The notes beneath the pieces are model-generated. The model worked only from the letters and a program-made list of their open reading frames with translations, ran no database searches and was not told the DNA's origin. 64,000 nt of DNA from Glaciecola sp965660815 (GTDB taxonomy: Bacteria; Pseudomonadota; Gammaproteobacteria; Enterobacterales; Alteromonadaceae): NCBI GenBank assembly GCA_965660815.1, contig CBFIBG010000012.1:1-64000 (forward strand), given 5' to 3'. Every line of letters starts with the position of its first letter. The first letter of the stretch is position 1. A program made the translations under genes and the position numbers. Below are positions 53,093-62,300 of the stretch, in pieces.

Positions 53093-53457
53093 TGAAAAGT
53101 TTGTCATTAGTATGTGTAGCACTAACCGTATTGATAGTGGGAAGCCCACACTCAAACGCACAAGAGGCTGCAAGCTCAAAGCCTTTGCAAAGTGAAGCTT
53201 TACAGAAAATAAAATCCGATTATGAGCAGTGTGTATTTCAAAGAGGCAAAAAGATATTAACTCATGCAACTTTTGCAGAAGCAGTGGAATACGCACCTTT
53301 AGCCTGCCGAAAATTGCTCTTGCAGTCTAAGAAATATCTGCTTAATAGTGCGTTCAAAGTTGAAGTCACCAATGAACTGGTAAATTCAATTGAAGAAGGC
53401 GTTAAAATAGATCTAGTGAACGTGCTTATTACTGAACTGGAAAGTAAAGGTCGATAA
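53092..53457 (+). CDS. Small exported protein of the CsgG-like locus
   Basis: A 121-residue protein with a signal peptide (CVALTVLIVGSPHSNA). The mature part is helical and contains two cysteines, Cys47 (YEQCVFQRG) and Cys72 (PLACRKLL), that may form a disulfide. The family is not recognised. Its ATG overlaps the stop of the FN3 gene (TAATG), so it is translationally coupled to it, and the next gene follows after 20 bases. It is probably periplasmic and might be a partner or chaperone of the FN3 protein; that is inference from context. Confidence 0.6.
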   Translation: MKSLSLVCVALTVLIVGSPHSNAQEAASSKPLQSEALQKIKSDYEQCVFQRGKKILTHATFAEAVEYAPLACRKLLLQSKKYLLNSAFKVEVTNELVNSIEEGVKIDLVNVLITELESKGR

Positions 53458-53477
53458 ACACGACAAGGAGAATCCCG

Positions 53478-53894
53478 ATGAGACTGATTTTAATAGCAAT
53501 AGGCATGTTTTTCGCCCAAATTTCCCAAGCGAGTGAAGGGCTTATTATTGCCAGTGGCTTTGGTGCGTCAGACCTTAGTAAAGTACCACTCGAACAGCAG
53601 GCTAGGATAATGGCCAAGCGCGCTGCTCAGTTAGACGCTCAGCGCAACTTAGCTGAACAGATCAAAGGCTTAAGGTTAACTGGCGGCACTATTATGGAAG
53701 ATTTTGAAGTGACTACAGATAAGGTGGGAACTCGAGTCAAGACGGTATTGAGAGGGGCGTTTGAGGTAGATTCCGCTACGACAAAAGATGACCAAACCAT
53801 TTTGGTTGAAGTCAAAATGGCATTGTGCATAGACCGAACTCATGAGAAATGCAAAACATTGCCCACACTTGAAGAAGCGGTAGTAACGCAATAA
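53478..53894 (+). CDS. LPP20-like small exported protein
   Basis: A 138-residue protein with a signal peptide (ILIAIGMFFAQISQA) and an almost minimal LPP20-type domain: GFGASDLSKVP, helix AKRAAQLDAQRNLAEQIKG, then LTGGTIMEDFEVTTDKVGTR and a strand TILVEVKMALCID. The helix AxxAAxxDAxRNLxExIKG matches FlgP/LPP20 proteins and the sister protein at 57475. Two cysteines occur at the end (CIDRTHEKC) and may be bridged. There is no lipobox, so it is periplasmic. A good ribosome-binding site (AAGGAG) precedes it. Confidence 0.72.
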   Translation: MRLILIAIGMFFAQISQASEGLIIASGFGASDLSKVPLEQQARIMAKRAAQLDAQRNLAEQIKGLRLTGGTIMEDFEVTTDKVGTRVKTVLRGAFEVDSATTKDDQTILVEVKMALCIDRTHEKCKTLPTLEEAVVTQ

Positions 53895-53999
53895 CGGGTT
53901 ATATAACTTACACGACTCTCTACTGAATATGGGTCGCTAAGTTTAATAAATAGCAAAAGCAATAAACCGCTTTGAAAGAATGGATGGAATACAAAATAC

Positions 54000-55517
54000 A
54001 TGAATATCTGTCATTTTCTGGATAACTATTTGCGTCGATTTAAAGGTGCGCCCATGATCGTCCTATCTGCGTTTATATGTTTGTGTCTTCCTTTGAAAGT
54101 AGTTGCTCAGCAAACTGAATCAATTCAATTGAATCATACTTTTCCCCAAGAATCAGATTTCCTTTATGCACAAAATTTTACGCCATTTGAGGACGATGAG
54201 TTAGATGATGAATTTGATGACATAGACAGCGAGATAGAATCTGCATTTATGCAATTAGATACAGATTTAGAGGCCCAATTTAACGCGCTTCATGAGGCGA
54301 TTCAAAAAGCGTTCAGTTCGCAAGCTCAAAAAATCGAAGTGGTTTGGCCAAAAAACGCTGTGGTGCCAAACGGTCAAGTTTGGGTTGCTTACAGTCCTTC
54401 TTTAGAAGAACGAGTGGTGTATAATTTTGAACAAGGCTATTATCAAATTGAAGTTAAAGCAGGCGCTAATGAAACAGAAAATCTAATCAAGCTAAGAGAA
54501 TTCGCAAAGACATTCGAACAAAATAAAGCCAAAAATTTGCAACAAATGGATGTATTTGGACAAGCAATTACTCAAGAAGTCGCCAAGATTAAACCAATTG
54601 AAGCCAAGGTTGCCTCTACAGTGAACAAGGCGGCGACACAAAGGCCCAAGTTGCCACCTGAACAAGCAAAGTTGGCTCCAGAAAAAGCCAAATTACCGCC
54701 GATAAAAAGCAAAGAAAAGGCAGTCGAGTTTGTTAATCCAGCAAATTATGAGGCAATCGTTGCGGTCTCCCCTCCCAATTTTGACGATAAAGTAGACGAC
54801 TTACTTCAGTCGATACCTACAAAAGAGATTGAGCACAGCGCTTTCAATGATCCTGTGGATACGCCATTGTCAAAAGAGCCCGAGTTTTCTGATCCTGCAC
54901 TCGCCCAAGCAATGAGCCTCGAACAAACTGAAAGCGGATGGTCTATAAAAGTGCCTTTCGTCAACAATTATCAACAAACTCTTATTGACGAGAGAATGCC
55001 TACCATTCTCGAAATGTCTAAAAAATACGATGTTGATGTGTCATTAATTTTGGCAATAATTGAAGCAGAGTCGAGCTTTAATCCAATGGCAACGTCTCAC
55101 ATTCCCGCCTTTGGGCTGATGCAGTTAGTCCCTAGAACTGCTGGCATTGACGCCTATCGTCATGTGTATGGGTATAAAAAAATTCTGTCTCCAGACTACT
55201 TATATAACGTTGATAATAATTTGGAGTTAGGAACGGCTTATATTGATGTCCTGCAAAGTCGATATTTGCGAGGTATTACAAATGATCAGAACAAGTTATA
55301 TAGTATTGTTGCTAGCTATAACACTGGGGTCGGTAACCTAGCTAAAACCATGACTGGAAAAAATAGAGTAAGACAAGCGATTGGCGATATAAATCAATTG
55401 CAACCCAATGACTATTTTGAATATTTGCAACAAAACTTGCCCGCACTTGAAACAAAGAACTACTTAAATAAGGTACTTTCAAAACGAGCGAAGTATCAGC
55501 ACTTAGATGGCACCTAA
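54000..55517 (+). CDS. MltC-like lytic transglycosylase
   Basis: A 505-residue exported murein hydrolase. The catalytic SLT domain (about 335-470) reads LILAIIEAESSFNPMATSH, with catalytic Glu357 in ESSF, then AFGLMQLVPRTAG, NLELGTAYIDVL and VASYNTGVGNL: the full set for family 1C enzymes. An N-terminal region (about 95-160; KIEVVWPKNAVVPNGQVWVA) matches the MltC-specific DUF3393 domain. Between them are an acidic helix and a low-complexity linker (KLPPEQAKLAPEKAKLPP) not usual in MltC. There is no lipobox; the signal (LSAFICLCLPLKVVAQ) predicts release into the periplasm. It could open peptidoglycan for an envelope-spanning assembly. The next gene starts two bases after its stop. Confidence 0.85.
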   Translation: MNICHFLDNYLRRFKGAPMIVLSAFICLCLPLKVVAQQTESIQLNHTFPQESDFLYAQNFTPFEDDELDDEFDDIDSEIESAFMQLDTDLEAQFNALHEAIQKAFSSQAQKIEVVWPKNAVVPNGQVWVAYSPSLEERVVYNFEQGYYQIEVKAGANETENLIKLREFAKTFEQNKAKNLQQMDVFGQAITQEVAKIKPIEAKVASTVNKAATQRPKLPPEQAKLAPEKAKLPPIKSKEKAVEFVNPANYEAIVAVSPPNFDDKVDDLLQSIPTKEIEHSAFNDPVDTPLSKEPEFSDPALAQAMSLEQTESGWSIKVPFVNNYQQTLIDERMPTILEMSKKYDVDVSLILAIIEAESSFNPMATSHIPAFGLMQLVPRTAGIDAYRHVYGYKKILSPDYLYNVDNNLELGTAYIDVLQSRYLRGITNDQNKLYSIVASYNTGVGNLAKTMTGKNRVRQAIGDINQLQPNDYFEYLQQNLPALETKNYLNKVLSKRAKYQHLDGT

Positions 55518-55519
55518 TT

Positions 55520-57475
55520 ATGGCAATAAACTTCAATAAATTTGCGAACTATTTGTTGGTTCTGTTAACGCTGAGCATTATATCTGCTTGTTCTTCCACA
55601 CAAGAACAATCGCAACCCCAACAAAAAGTACCCAGTAGTGACTTACAAGTTCAAACAAATGTAATACAAAACTCTAATGACGAGCCTGCGGTCAATCGCA
55701 GTAAAGGCGTGGTTAAAAACAAGAGTGGCTCTGCCTATTCCAGAGCTACTAATAACAATCAGGCCTTACCTCAATTGCTTGCTTTGATGCCGGTTTTCTC
55801 GGCGGCAGAAAAAGACCAAGAGCACTTGGAGATGATGAGAGAATCAATATTCAACCATCTATCCAGTACCAATTTTCTATTCATGCGAAGCAGTGAAGTG
55901 GATCAGCGAATACAATTGCTGAATCAGCAACAAGGATTTACCCAACAAGATGCAGAATTTCTCACTGGCTTACTTGACGTGGATGGCATTTTATTAGCCA
56001 GAATAGTGAGCTCAGATATTACTTATGTGGGCGTTGCCTCACATATTTACTTTAAAATAGAAATCCAATTAGTGGACGCCAAAAACCAAGTGATATGGGA
56101 GGATACTTTTTCTGAACGCTCTTTAGAAGGCGGGGTTGGCGCAGATCCATTTACCATGCTTTATTCGCTAGCAGTGACAGCCATGCACGCAGGTAAAGAA
56201 AATGTTTTCGCTGTGACAGACAGAATTGGTCGAATGATTGCTACTAGTATACCGCAACCAGAGGGAGCTTTTACTTCACACGGCTTGTTTATTGAAAGTG
56301 TGGTGCATGATGCGTCAAACAAAACCCTCAAATATGGAGATGTCATAAAAGTCGGAGTCAAAGCGCCTTCAAACCATAACGTAAACGTATCGATAGAGGG
56401 TATTAATCAACTTTTCAGTGCTCGCGAAACCAACCAAGGCTCTTATTTTGTTGATATTCCAGTAGATAAAAACTGGAATGGACGAGATTTAATGTTAACT
56501 GCGTACCTAGTTGACAGCATGGGAAATAGAGCACGAAAAATCAGTTCTTTGGGGCTAATACAACTGGATAACACACCTCCATCTACCCCTACCGAGGCTT
56601 TTATAGAGCTTACCGAAGGCGAAATTACTCTGCAATGGGATAGCAATGAACCCGGGTTAACTTATGCTATCTATGAGCTAGATAGCAATGATAAAAAGCT
56701 GGTTAACAAAACGAGAAAAGACAGGTTAGAAATTTCTAGAGACCTAGTGCCATTCTCAGAGTACAGCTACGAACTAGTCGCAGAAGATGATGCAAAAAAC
56801 CAGAGTCAGCCCGTTTTATTGAGGTCGCTATACCTGCCCAATAAAGCGCTTAAGCAGGCTAAGATAATCAATACAGGTAAGCTACCTAAAGTCATATCCA
56901 AAGACTCAAGATTGACCAAATCTAATAGTCCTTATTTCGTCGACGACATCACTAGGGTCGCGACCAACGCGATGCTGTTTATAGAGCCAGGAACGATTAT
57001 CGAATTTAGTCGCTCCGGCTCGTTGAATGTGCTCGGAGGGTTAAATACTTATGGTTTGACACCTATTATTTTAAGGGCGGTAAACAACAATCAAAGTGAT
57101 CATACCTTTATCAAATTAGACAGTCAGCGCCATGTCGAACTCAATGGATTTAGGATCACAAATGCGGGCATTGGTATAGAAGTGTTGTCTGGCAAGCCCG
57201 TAATCAGAAATGGGGAAATTCTCAACAGTAAGTTTTCAGCACTTTCGATTCTAAACCAATCAAATGTGTCTGCGAGAAATTTAGTGATCAATGGCAGTAA
57301 TACAAGCGCAGTATTGGTCGCTAATGATGCTAGGCTTTCAATTAAGCAAAGTCAGTTTAAAAACAATATGCCATTTCATATTCAAAACTCGTCGGTCTAC
57401 ACCGTAGACGCCACTCAAAACACATGGCAGCCTGCTGCTGATATGATAACCGTTCTCGGTAAGGTGAAATACTAA
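55520..57475 (+). CDS. Lipoprotein with GNA1162/CsgG-like domain and parallel beta-helix
   Basis: A 651-residue lipoprotein (lipobox SIISAC, Cys24, Ser at +2). Residues about 80-250 resemble the GNA1162/CsgG-like group: LLALMPVFSAAEKDQEHLEM, LLDVDGILLARIVSSDI, ASHIYFKIEIQLVDAKNQV. About 345-430 is an FN3-like module (GEITLQWDSNEPGLTYAIYE). The C-terminal 190 residues are a right-handed beta-helix: MLFIEPGTIIEFSRSGSLNV, LNGFRITNAGIGIEVLSGKP, ARNLVINGSNTSAVLVANDA. Beta-helices often bind or cut polysaccharide, but no catalytic site can be pointed to. It starts two bases after the transglycosylase and overlaps the last gene by one base. Confidence 0.68.
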   Translation: MAINFNKFANYLLVLLTLSIISACSSTQEQSQPQQKVPSSDLQVQTNVIQNSNDEPAVNRSKGVVKNKSGSAYSRATNNNQALPQLLALMPVFSAAEKDQEHLEMMRESIFNHLSSTNFLFMRSSEVDQRIQLLNQQQGFTQQDAEFLTGLLDVDGILLARIVSSDITYVGVASHIYFKIEIQLVDAKNQVIWEDTFSERSLEGGVGADPFTMLYSLAVTAMHAGKENVFAVTDRIGRMIATSIPQPEGAFTSHGLFIESVVHDASNKTLKYGDVIKVGVKAPSNHNVNVSIEGINQLFSARETNQGSYFVDIPVDKNWNGRDLMLTAYLVDSMGNRARKISSLGLIQLDNTPPSTPTEAFIELTEGEITLQWDSNEPGLTYAIYELDSNDKKLVNKTRKDRLEISRDLVPFSEYSYELVAEDDAKNQSQPVLLRSLYLPNKALKQAKIINTGKLPKVISKDSRLTKSNSPYFVDDITRVATNAMLFIEPGTIIEFSRSGSLNVLGGLNTYGLTPIILRAVNNNQSDHTFIKLDSQRHVELNGFRITNAGIGIEVLSGKPVIRNGEILNSKFSALSILNQSNVSARNLVINGSNTSAVLVANDARLSIKQSQFKNNMPFHIQNSSVYTVDATQNTWQPAADMITVLGKVKY

Positions 57476-58491
57476 TGAATAGTTTCAAAATAATGACACT
57501 TTTGGCCTCTATAATGGCTAGTTCAGCGGTTATAGCTCAGCAACAGGGTGAGTACAATCAGTGGCTATCTGTATCCTCTAAAATGAACTGGAGTTCGGGT
57601 ATGGTTACGGCAGAAGGTTTTGGCGTGGCTCCACAAGACAAGCGCGAATCCATTGGTAGGCTGTTAGCTTGCAGAGCTGCAGTAACAGATGCTCAAAGAA
57701 ACTTACTCGAATCCATTAAAGGGGTAAAAGTAACAGTACAAACTAATTTGTCGACTATGGCTACTGCTCACGATTCGGTCAAATCCGCCGTTGAGGGGGT
57801 GGTAAAAGGGGCCGCTGTGATTGATAGGGAACTAGTTGATGAAGAAACCTGCAAAGTGGTAATGGGGGTGTTTGTCGATGGCAAGCTGACTTCCAGTGTG
57901 TATCAGGAAACCATTGTTGAGCAATCACAAATAGGGTTGCTATGGGATGCTTTTATTGGCGGCGATTTGGGGATGGGCTTTTTTTCCAAAGCAATCGCTA
58001 TGCAGTCCAATCAGTCGCGAGATATGATTGATCCAACGACCGGTCTGCCTCAACAATTGAATAACGAATTTGAGCAGCTCGATCAACGAGTCAGTAAGTT
58101 AGAGGCCAGTTTATTGAGCGCCAACCCAGCGCTAGAAGATGCTAAAAAAGAATCCCAACCCAGCGGGTTGATAATTGATGTCAGGGGGTACAGATTTGTT
58201 CCTTCAATGACTCCGGAGCTGATCAAACCTAATGGAAATATCTTGTACCCATCCATTCAAGATAAAGAGAGTTTAGTTCAATCGGGTAAATTGCTGTCTC
58301 TATTTTCCAGAAGTTTAGAATTTGCGATGAACCACCCAATTGTCGGGGATAAGCCCTTGTTGATCAAAGCGAAAGCAGATAGTTCAAAACCCTCAAGCAT
58401 TAGACTCACGTCCGCGAATGCCATAAGGTTAGCTGAGCTGTCCGAAGATGAGTTTTTTGCGACTCCAAAAATCATCATTGTATTGGACTGA
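57475..58491 (+). CDS. LPP20-like exported protein, last gene of the locus
   Basis: A 338-residue protein with a signal peptide (LLASIMASSAVIAQ). An LPP20-type domain occupies about 30-140: VTAEGFGVAPQDKRES, helix ACRAAVTDAQRNLLESIKG, VKVTVQTNLSTM, then VVMGVFVDG. A coiled-coil-like segment follows (FEQLDQRVSKLEASLLS, about 200-217). The last 120 residues are a second domain, partly similar in layout to proteins following LPP20 domains (GLIIDVRGYRFVPSMTPELI; RLTSANAIRLAELSED). The N-terminus overlaps the beta-helix gene stop (TAATG). It has no lipobox, so it is periplasmic or outer-membrane associated. It completes a set of three LPP20-like proteins in one operon. Confidence 0.7.
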   Translation: MNSFKIMTLLASIMASSAVIAQQQGEYNQWLSVSSKMNWSSGMVTAEGFGVAPQDKRESIGRLLACRAAVTDAQRNLLESIKGVKVTVQTNLSTMATAHDSVKSAVEGVVKGAAVIDRELVDEETCKVVMGVFVDGKLTSSVYQETIVEQSQIGLLWDAFIGGDLGMGFFSKAIAMQSNQSRDMIDPTTGLPQQLNNEFEQLDQRVSKLEASLLSANPALEDAKKESQPSGLIIDVRGYRFVPSMTPELIKPNGNILYPSIQDKESLVQSGKLLSLFSRSLEFAMNHPIVGDKPLLIKAKADSSKPSSIRLTSANAIRLAELSEDEFFATPKIIIVLD

Positions 58492-58639
58492 CTTTCTAAA
58501 TGGTGCATTAAATACACCACCAACACTTGCTTTGGTGTGCTAGTGGGCGTTTATAATTCGCGGCCATTTATTGCTATCGCTGGTTTCGTGCATCAGCCAT
58601 TTCACGCTAACCAGCTTTAAAAAAAGGCAATAATTCCAG

Positions 58640-59056
58640 CTAGCTCGCAAAGCTAGCACATTGCTGCATAGTTTGCTCAATAAATCTTTTGAAGCTCTCA
58701 CTGTCACCGGCCTCATCTAAGTCGACTAAAGTTTTCCTTGTCTGTGCTTTTATCGTGTTCAAGCGCCTTTCTATTGCTGCGCCATCCTTTTGCTTTAACG
58801 TATTCGCTTGTGTTTGAGCATTCTTATGGATATCTTCAAACGTAGCCTGCCATGTCTTAATATCTCCATTAAATGGATTTGAATATTTTTTAATTTCATC
58901 ACTGCTCGCGGTACAAAATACTGCTTCTGCCAACTTCGACTCACCGTCATCTTTTGATAGACCTACGTTAACCTTTGGTTCATTTTGGTCTGAACATGCT
59001 GTTGCCAGTAAGAGGGTGGTCAGTAATCCTAACGTAATTTTTCTATGGATACGCAT
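58640..59056 (-). CDS. Hypothetical lipoprotein, 138 aa
   Basis: A small lipoprotein (lipobox LLLATACSD). The mature part has a Cys near residue 48 (AVFCTASSDE) and one near the end (QQCASFAS), with helical, lysine-rich stretches between (NTIKAQTRKTLVDLDE). The family is not recognised. It lies convergent to the CsgG-like locus and upstream of the RND genes on the same strand, but 277 bases separate it from them, so it is likely its own unit. A short palindrome (GCTAGC ... GCTAGC) overlaps its stop. Confidence 0.55.
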   Translation of the reverse strand: MRIHRKITLGLLTTLLLATACSDQNEPKVNVGLSKDDGESKLAEAVFCTASSDEIKKYSNPFNGDIKTWQATFEDIHKNAQTQANTLKQKDGAAIERRLNTIKAQTRKTLVDLDEAGDSESFKRFIEQTMQQCASFAS

Positions 59057-59333
59057 TGTAATCTCCTATTTCTGTATCTATATTGGCGGACAAATCTTAA
59101 CGTCAACTTGTTTTTTAACCATTTGTCTTAGGCTTGTATTCCAGTAAAAGTTGGTAAAAGCCTTTTTAAGCGTCAATTTAAATTGCTAATTTTTGTTTAT
59201 CGTGAATATCCAGCTTCAAGAAATGTTCCAATATCAAACTTACTAAATAACAAGGAGATAGGAAGTTGCACGTTGCCCTTAGAGGCGTTACTACAAATAA
59301 GATTGAAAATTTTACACTGTACCAACACGGCTT

Positions 59334-62300
59334 CTACCTATCTTTATTTAACATCGACATTATTGTGATATAAAAATAAGGCGCGAAAAACAGTACGAAT
59401 ATGGTGGCGGTTGTGATGCCGCCCAACACTCCTATTGAGATAGCGTTTTGTGCGCCGGAGCCAGGCCCACTTGCAAATGCTAATGGTAAGACACCTAAAA
59501 TAAAGGTTAACGATGTCATCAAAATTGGACGAATTCTTTGCTTAGCGGCTTTCACCGCTGCATCATAGGCATTCATACCCTCTTCAAAATTGGTTTTTGC
59601 GAACTCAATAATTAAAATTGCATTTTTTGCCGCCAAAGCAATCGTCATTAATAAGCCAATTTGAAAATAAACGTCGTTGGCCTGCCCCGCAATGAAAGTA
59701 GACAGTACGGCTCCAATAATGCCAAGTGGTAAGGTGGCTACAATTGTAACTGGGATAGACCAGCTTTCATAAAGAGCAGCGAGTACCAAAAACACGGCTA
59801 TGATTGAAATTGAATACACCAATAGAGTCTGACCTGAAGACTGTTTTTCTTCGTAAGACAAGCCAGTCCATTCAACGTCTATTCCATCGGGTAAATTACC
59901 GGCTATCTTTTCAACTAGGCTAAGTGCCTCGCCAGAACTAGTGCCTACGACTGCTTCCCCTTGGATCTCGACAGAGTCGTTCCCGTTAAAGCGAGTCAAT
60001 TTAGGTGGCGCATAGGTCCAATTACCCTGACCTAACTCAGAAAGAGGAACCAACTGTCCTGTTTTATTGCGCACATACCAGGCATTTATATCATCGGCTT
60101 GCATTCTGTAGGGGGCATCCGCTTGAGCATACACGCGCTTGGTCCTGCCATTCTCTAAAAAATCATTGATGTAACGACCACCAAGTGCTGTGCTCAGAGT
60201 TTGGTTAATTTCGATAATCGGAATGCCTAATATCCTAGCTTTAGGAATATCCAATTCAAAGTTATATTGTGGGCTAGGCGCTAGCCCATTGAATCTAACA
60301 TTTTTCAACACTTGTTGTTGATTAGCCGTTTGCAAGAACTGTTGCATCGCAGCTGACAATTTCTTTTGACCTAAACTTCCCCTATCAACCAACTGAAACT
60401 CAAAACCATTGGCATTGCCAAGCGCAGTTACCGCCGGTGGAACGATGGGGATTACGCGTGAGTCTTTTATCGTAGATAATGCTGCACCTGCTTTTTGACT
60501 GATGGCAAATACGCTTTGTTCTTCATTGCGCTTTGACCAGTCTTTCATTTTTACAAAGGCTATCCCAACGTTTTGAGCATTGCCTGAGAAGCTAAAGCCA
60601 GCGGCGGTAAAAATGCCTTCAACGGCACCATTTGTTTGGTTGAGATAAAAATCTTCAACCTTTTCATTTTTCTCGACCGTTTGCTGTAACGTCGAGCTAG
60701 CAGGCCCATTCACTAGAGTAAACATGCGTCCTTGGTCCTCATCGGGTAAAAATGCAGTGGGAACCTTAAGAAAAATAAAGATCGACGAACCTACGATGGC
60801 TAAAAAAATGATAGGGAGAAGCCACTTTATTTGTAATGACTTTTCTAATGTTGAGCTGTGCCCCTGCTTTAGCTTATTAAAGCTTCTATTAAACCCACCG
60901 AAAAAACCACTGGTTTTCTGTGATGTATCTTTCTTAAGGACTAAGGCACACATTGCCGGTGAAAGAGATAATGCGATAAATAAAGATATCCCCATTGCCA
61001 CAGATATTGTTACTGCAAATTGTCGATAAATGACCCCCACTGAACCTTCAAAAAATGTAATCGGTAAGAAAACTGCCCAAATAACAGCCGTTGTGCCAAT
61101 GAGTGCCCCAGACACTTCTTTCATGGCAGCGATTGAGGCTTCATTGGGCGTTAATTCTTTGTTCTGTTGTAACTTGTTTTCAACATTCTCAGTCACTACG
61201 ATGGCATCATCAACCAGCATTCCAATAGAAAGTACCAAGGCAAACAGAGTCAGTACATTGATTGAATAATTTAAAAAATAAAACGCCGCTGCCGTCCCAA
61301 GTATGACCACGGGTATCGCGACCGCTGGGATAAGAGTTGCTCTTGCGGTTTGCAGGAATAAATATATCACCAACACTACAAGCACAATTGCGGTTAACAG
61401 CGTCTTAATAACTTCTATAATAGAGGTAGTCACAAACGGAGAAATATCGACCGGATAAACGACTTTTAATTGCTCTGGAATAATATTATCGAAGTCCTTT
61501 ACCCGCTGTTTAATGGCCTCTATGGTTTCCAAAGCATTTGCTCTTGGAGATAATTCAATCGCGATCCCAGACGCTGGATTGCCATTATAACGTCCAATCA
61601 CACGATAACTCTCAGCCCCAATCTCAATTCGTGCGACATCTTTTAATCTAACAGTGCCGCCACTTTGAGAAGCTGTTAATACTATGTTTTCAAACTCACC
61701 GACACTGGTTAGCAAAGACTGGGAAGTAATGGTCGCATTTATTTGTTGACCATCAACGCTGGGTGCGCCGCCAATTTGCCCCGTTGCCAGTTGAACGTTT
61801 TGAGCACTAACAGCATTCACTACATCATTAGTGGTGATGTTAAAGTTAAACATCGAGGTAGGATCTAGCCATATCCGCATGGCATGTTCTGGTCCAAATG
61901 TGGTAATTTTTCCTACACCTTTAACTCGACTCAAAGGTTCTTCGAGGTTTGTCGCTAAAAAGTCAGAAATAGCATTGCGTCCGTAGTTAGGATCGGTGCT
62001 ATAAAACCCAACAATGAGTGCATAACTGTTTCCTGACTTTTCAACGGATATTCCCTGCCTTTGCACCACAGTAGGTAACGACGCCTCTGCTTGGGCAACT
62101 TTGTTTTGGGTTTGTACTTGAGCTATATCTGTATCAGTGCCGGGTTCAAATGTAAGCGTAATAGTCGCTTGACCTGACGAAGAGCTCGAGGATTGAATGT
62201 ATCTGAGTCTATCAATGCCTGTAAGGTTTTGTTCAATGACTTGTACGACTGTGTTTTGCAGAGTCTGCGCGGATGCGCCAGGATACACTGTCGATATTGA

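Noticed and set aside
46215..58491. Curli operon
   Set aside because: A CsgG-type domain is present, but there is no CsgA/CsgB-like repeat subunit and no CsgE, CsgF or CsgD; the other genes do not occur in curli loci.
46215..58491. Flagellar outer-membrane ring genes (flgO/flgP/flgT)
   Set aside because: The domain types are related, but no flagellar structural gene is near, and the FN3, beta-helix and transglycosylase genes are not part of that set.
58514..58538. Terminator after the CsgG-like locus
   Set aside because: A 6-bp stem (ACACCA/TGGTGT) exists, but the loop is long and there is no T tract, so it is too weak to call.
59183..59368. 61-codon gene on the plus strand
   Set aside because: It overlaps the end of the RND permease on the other strand and lacks a start signal or family features.
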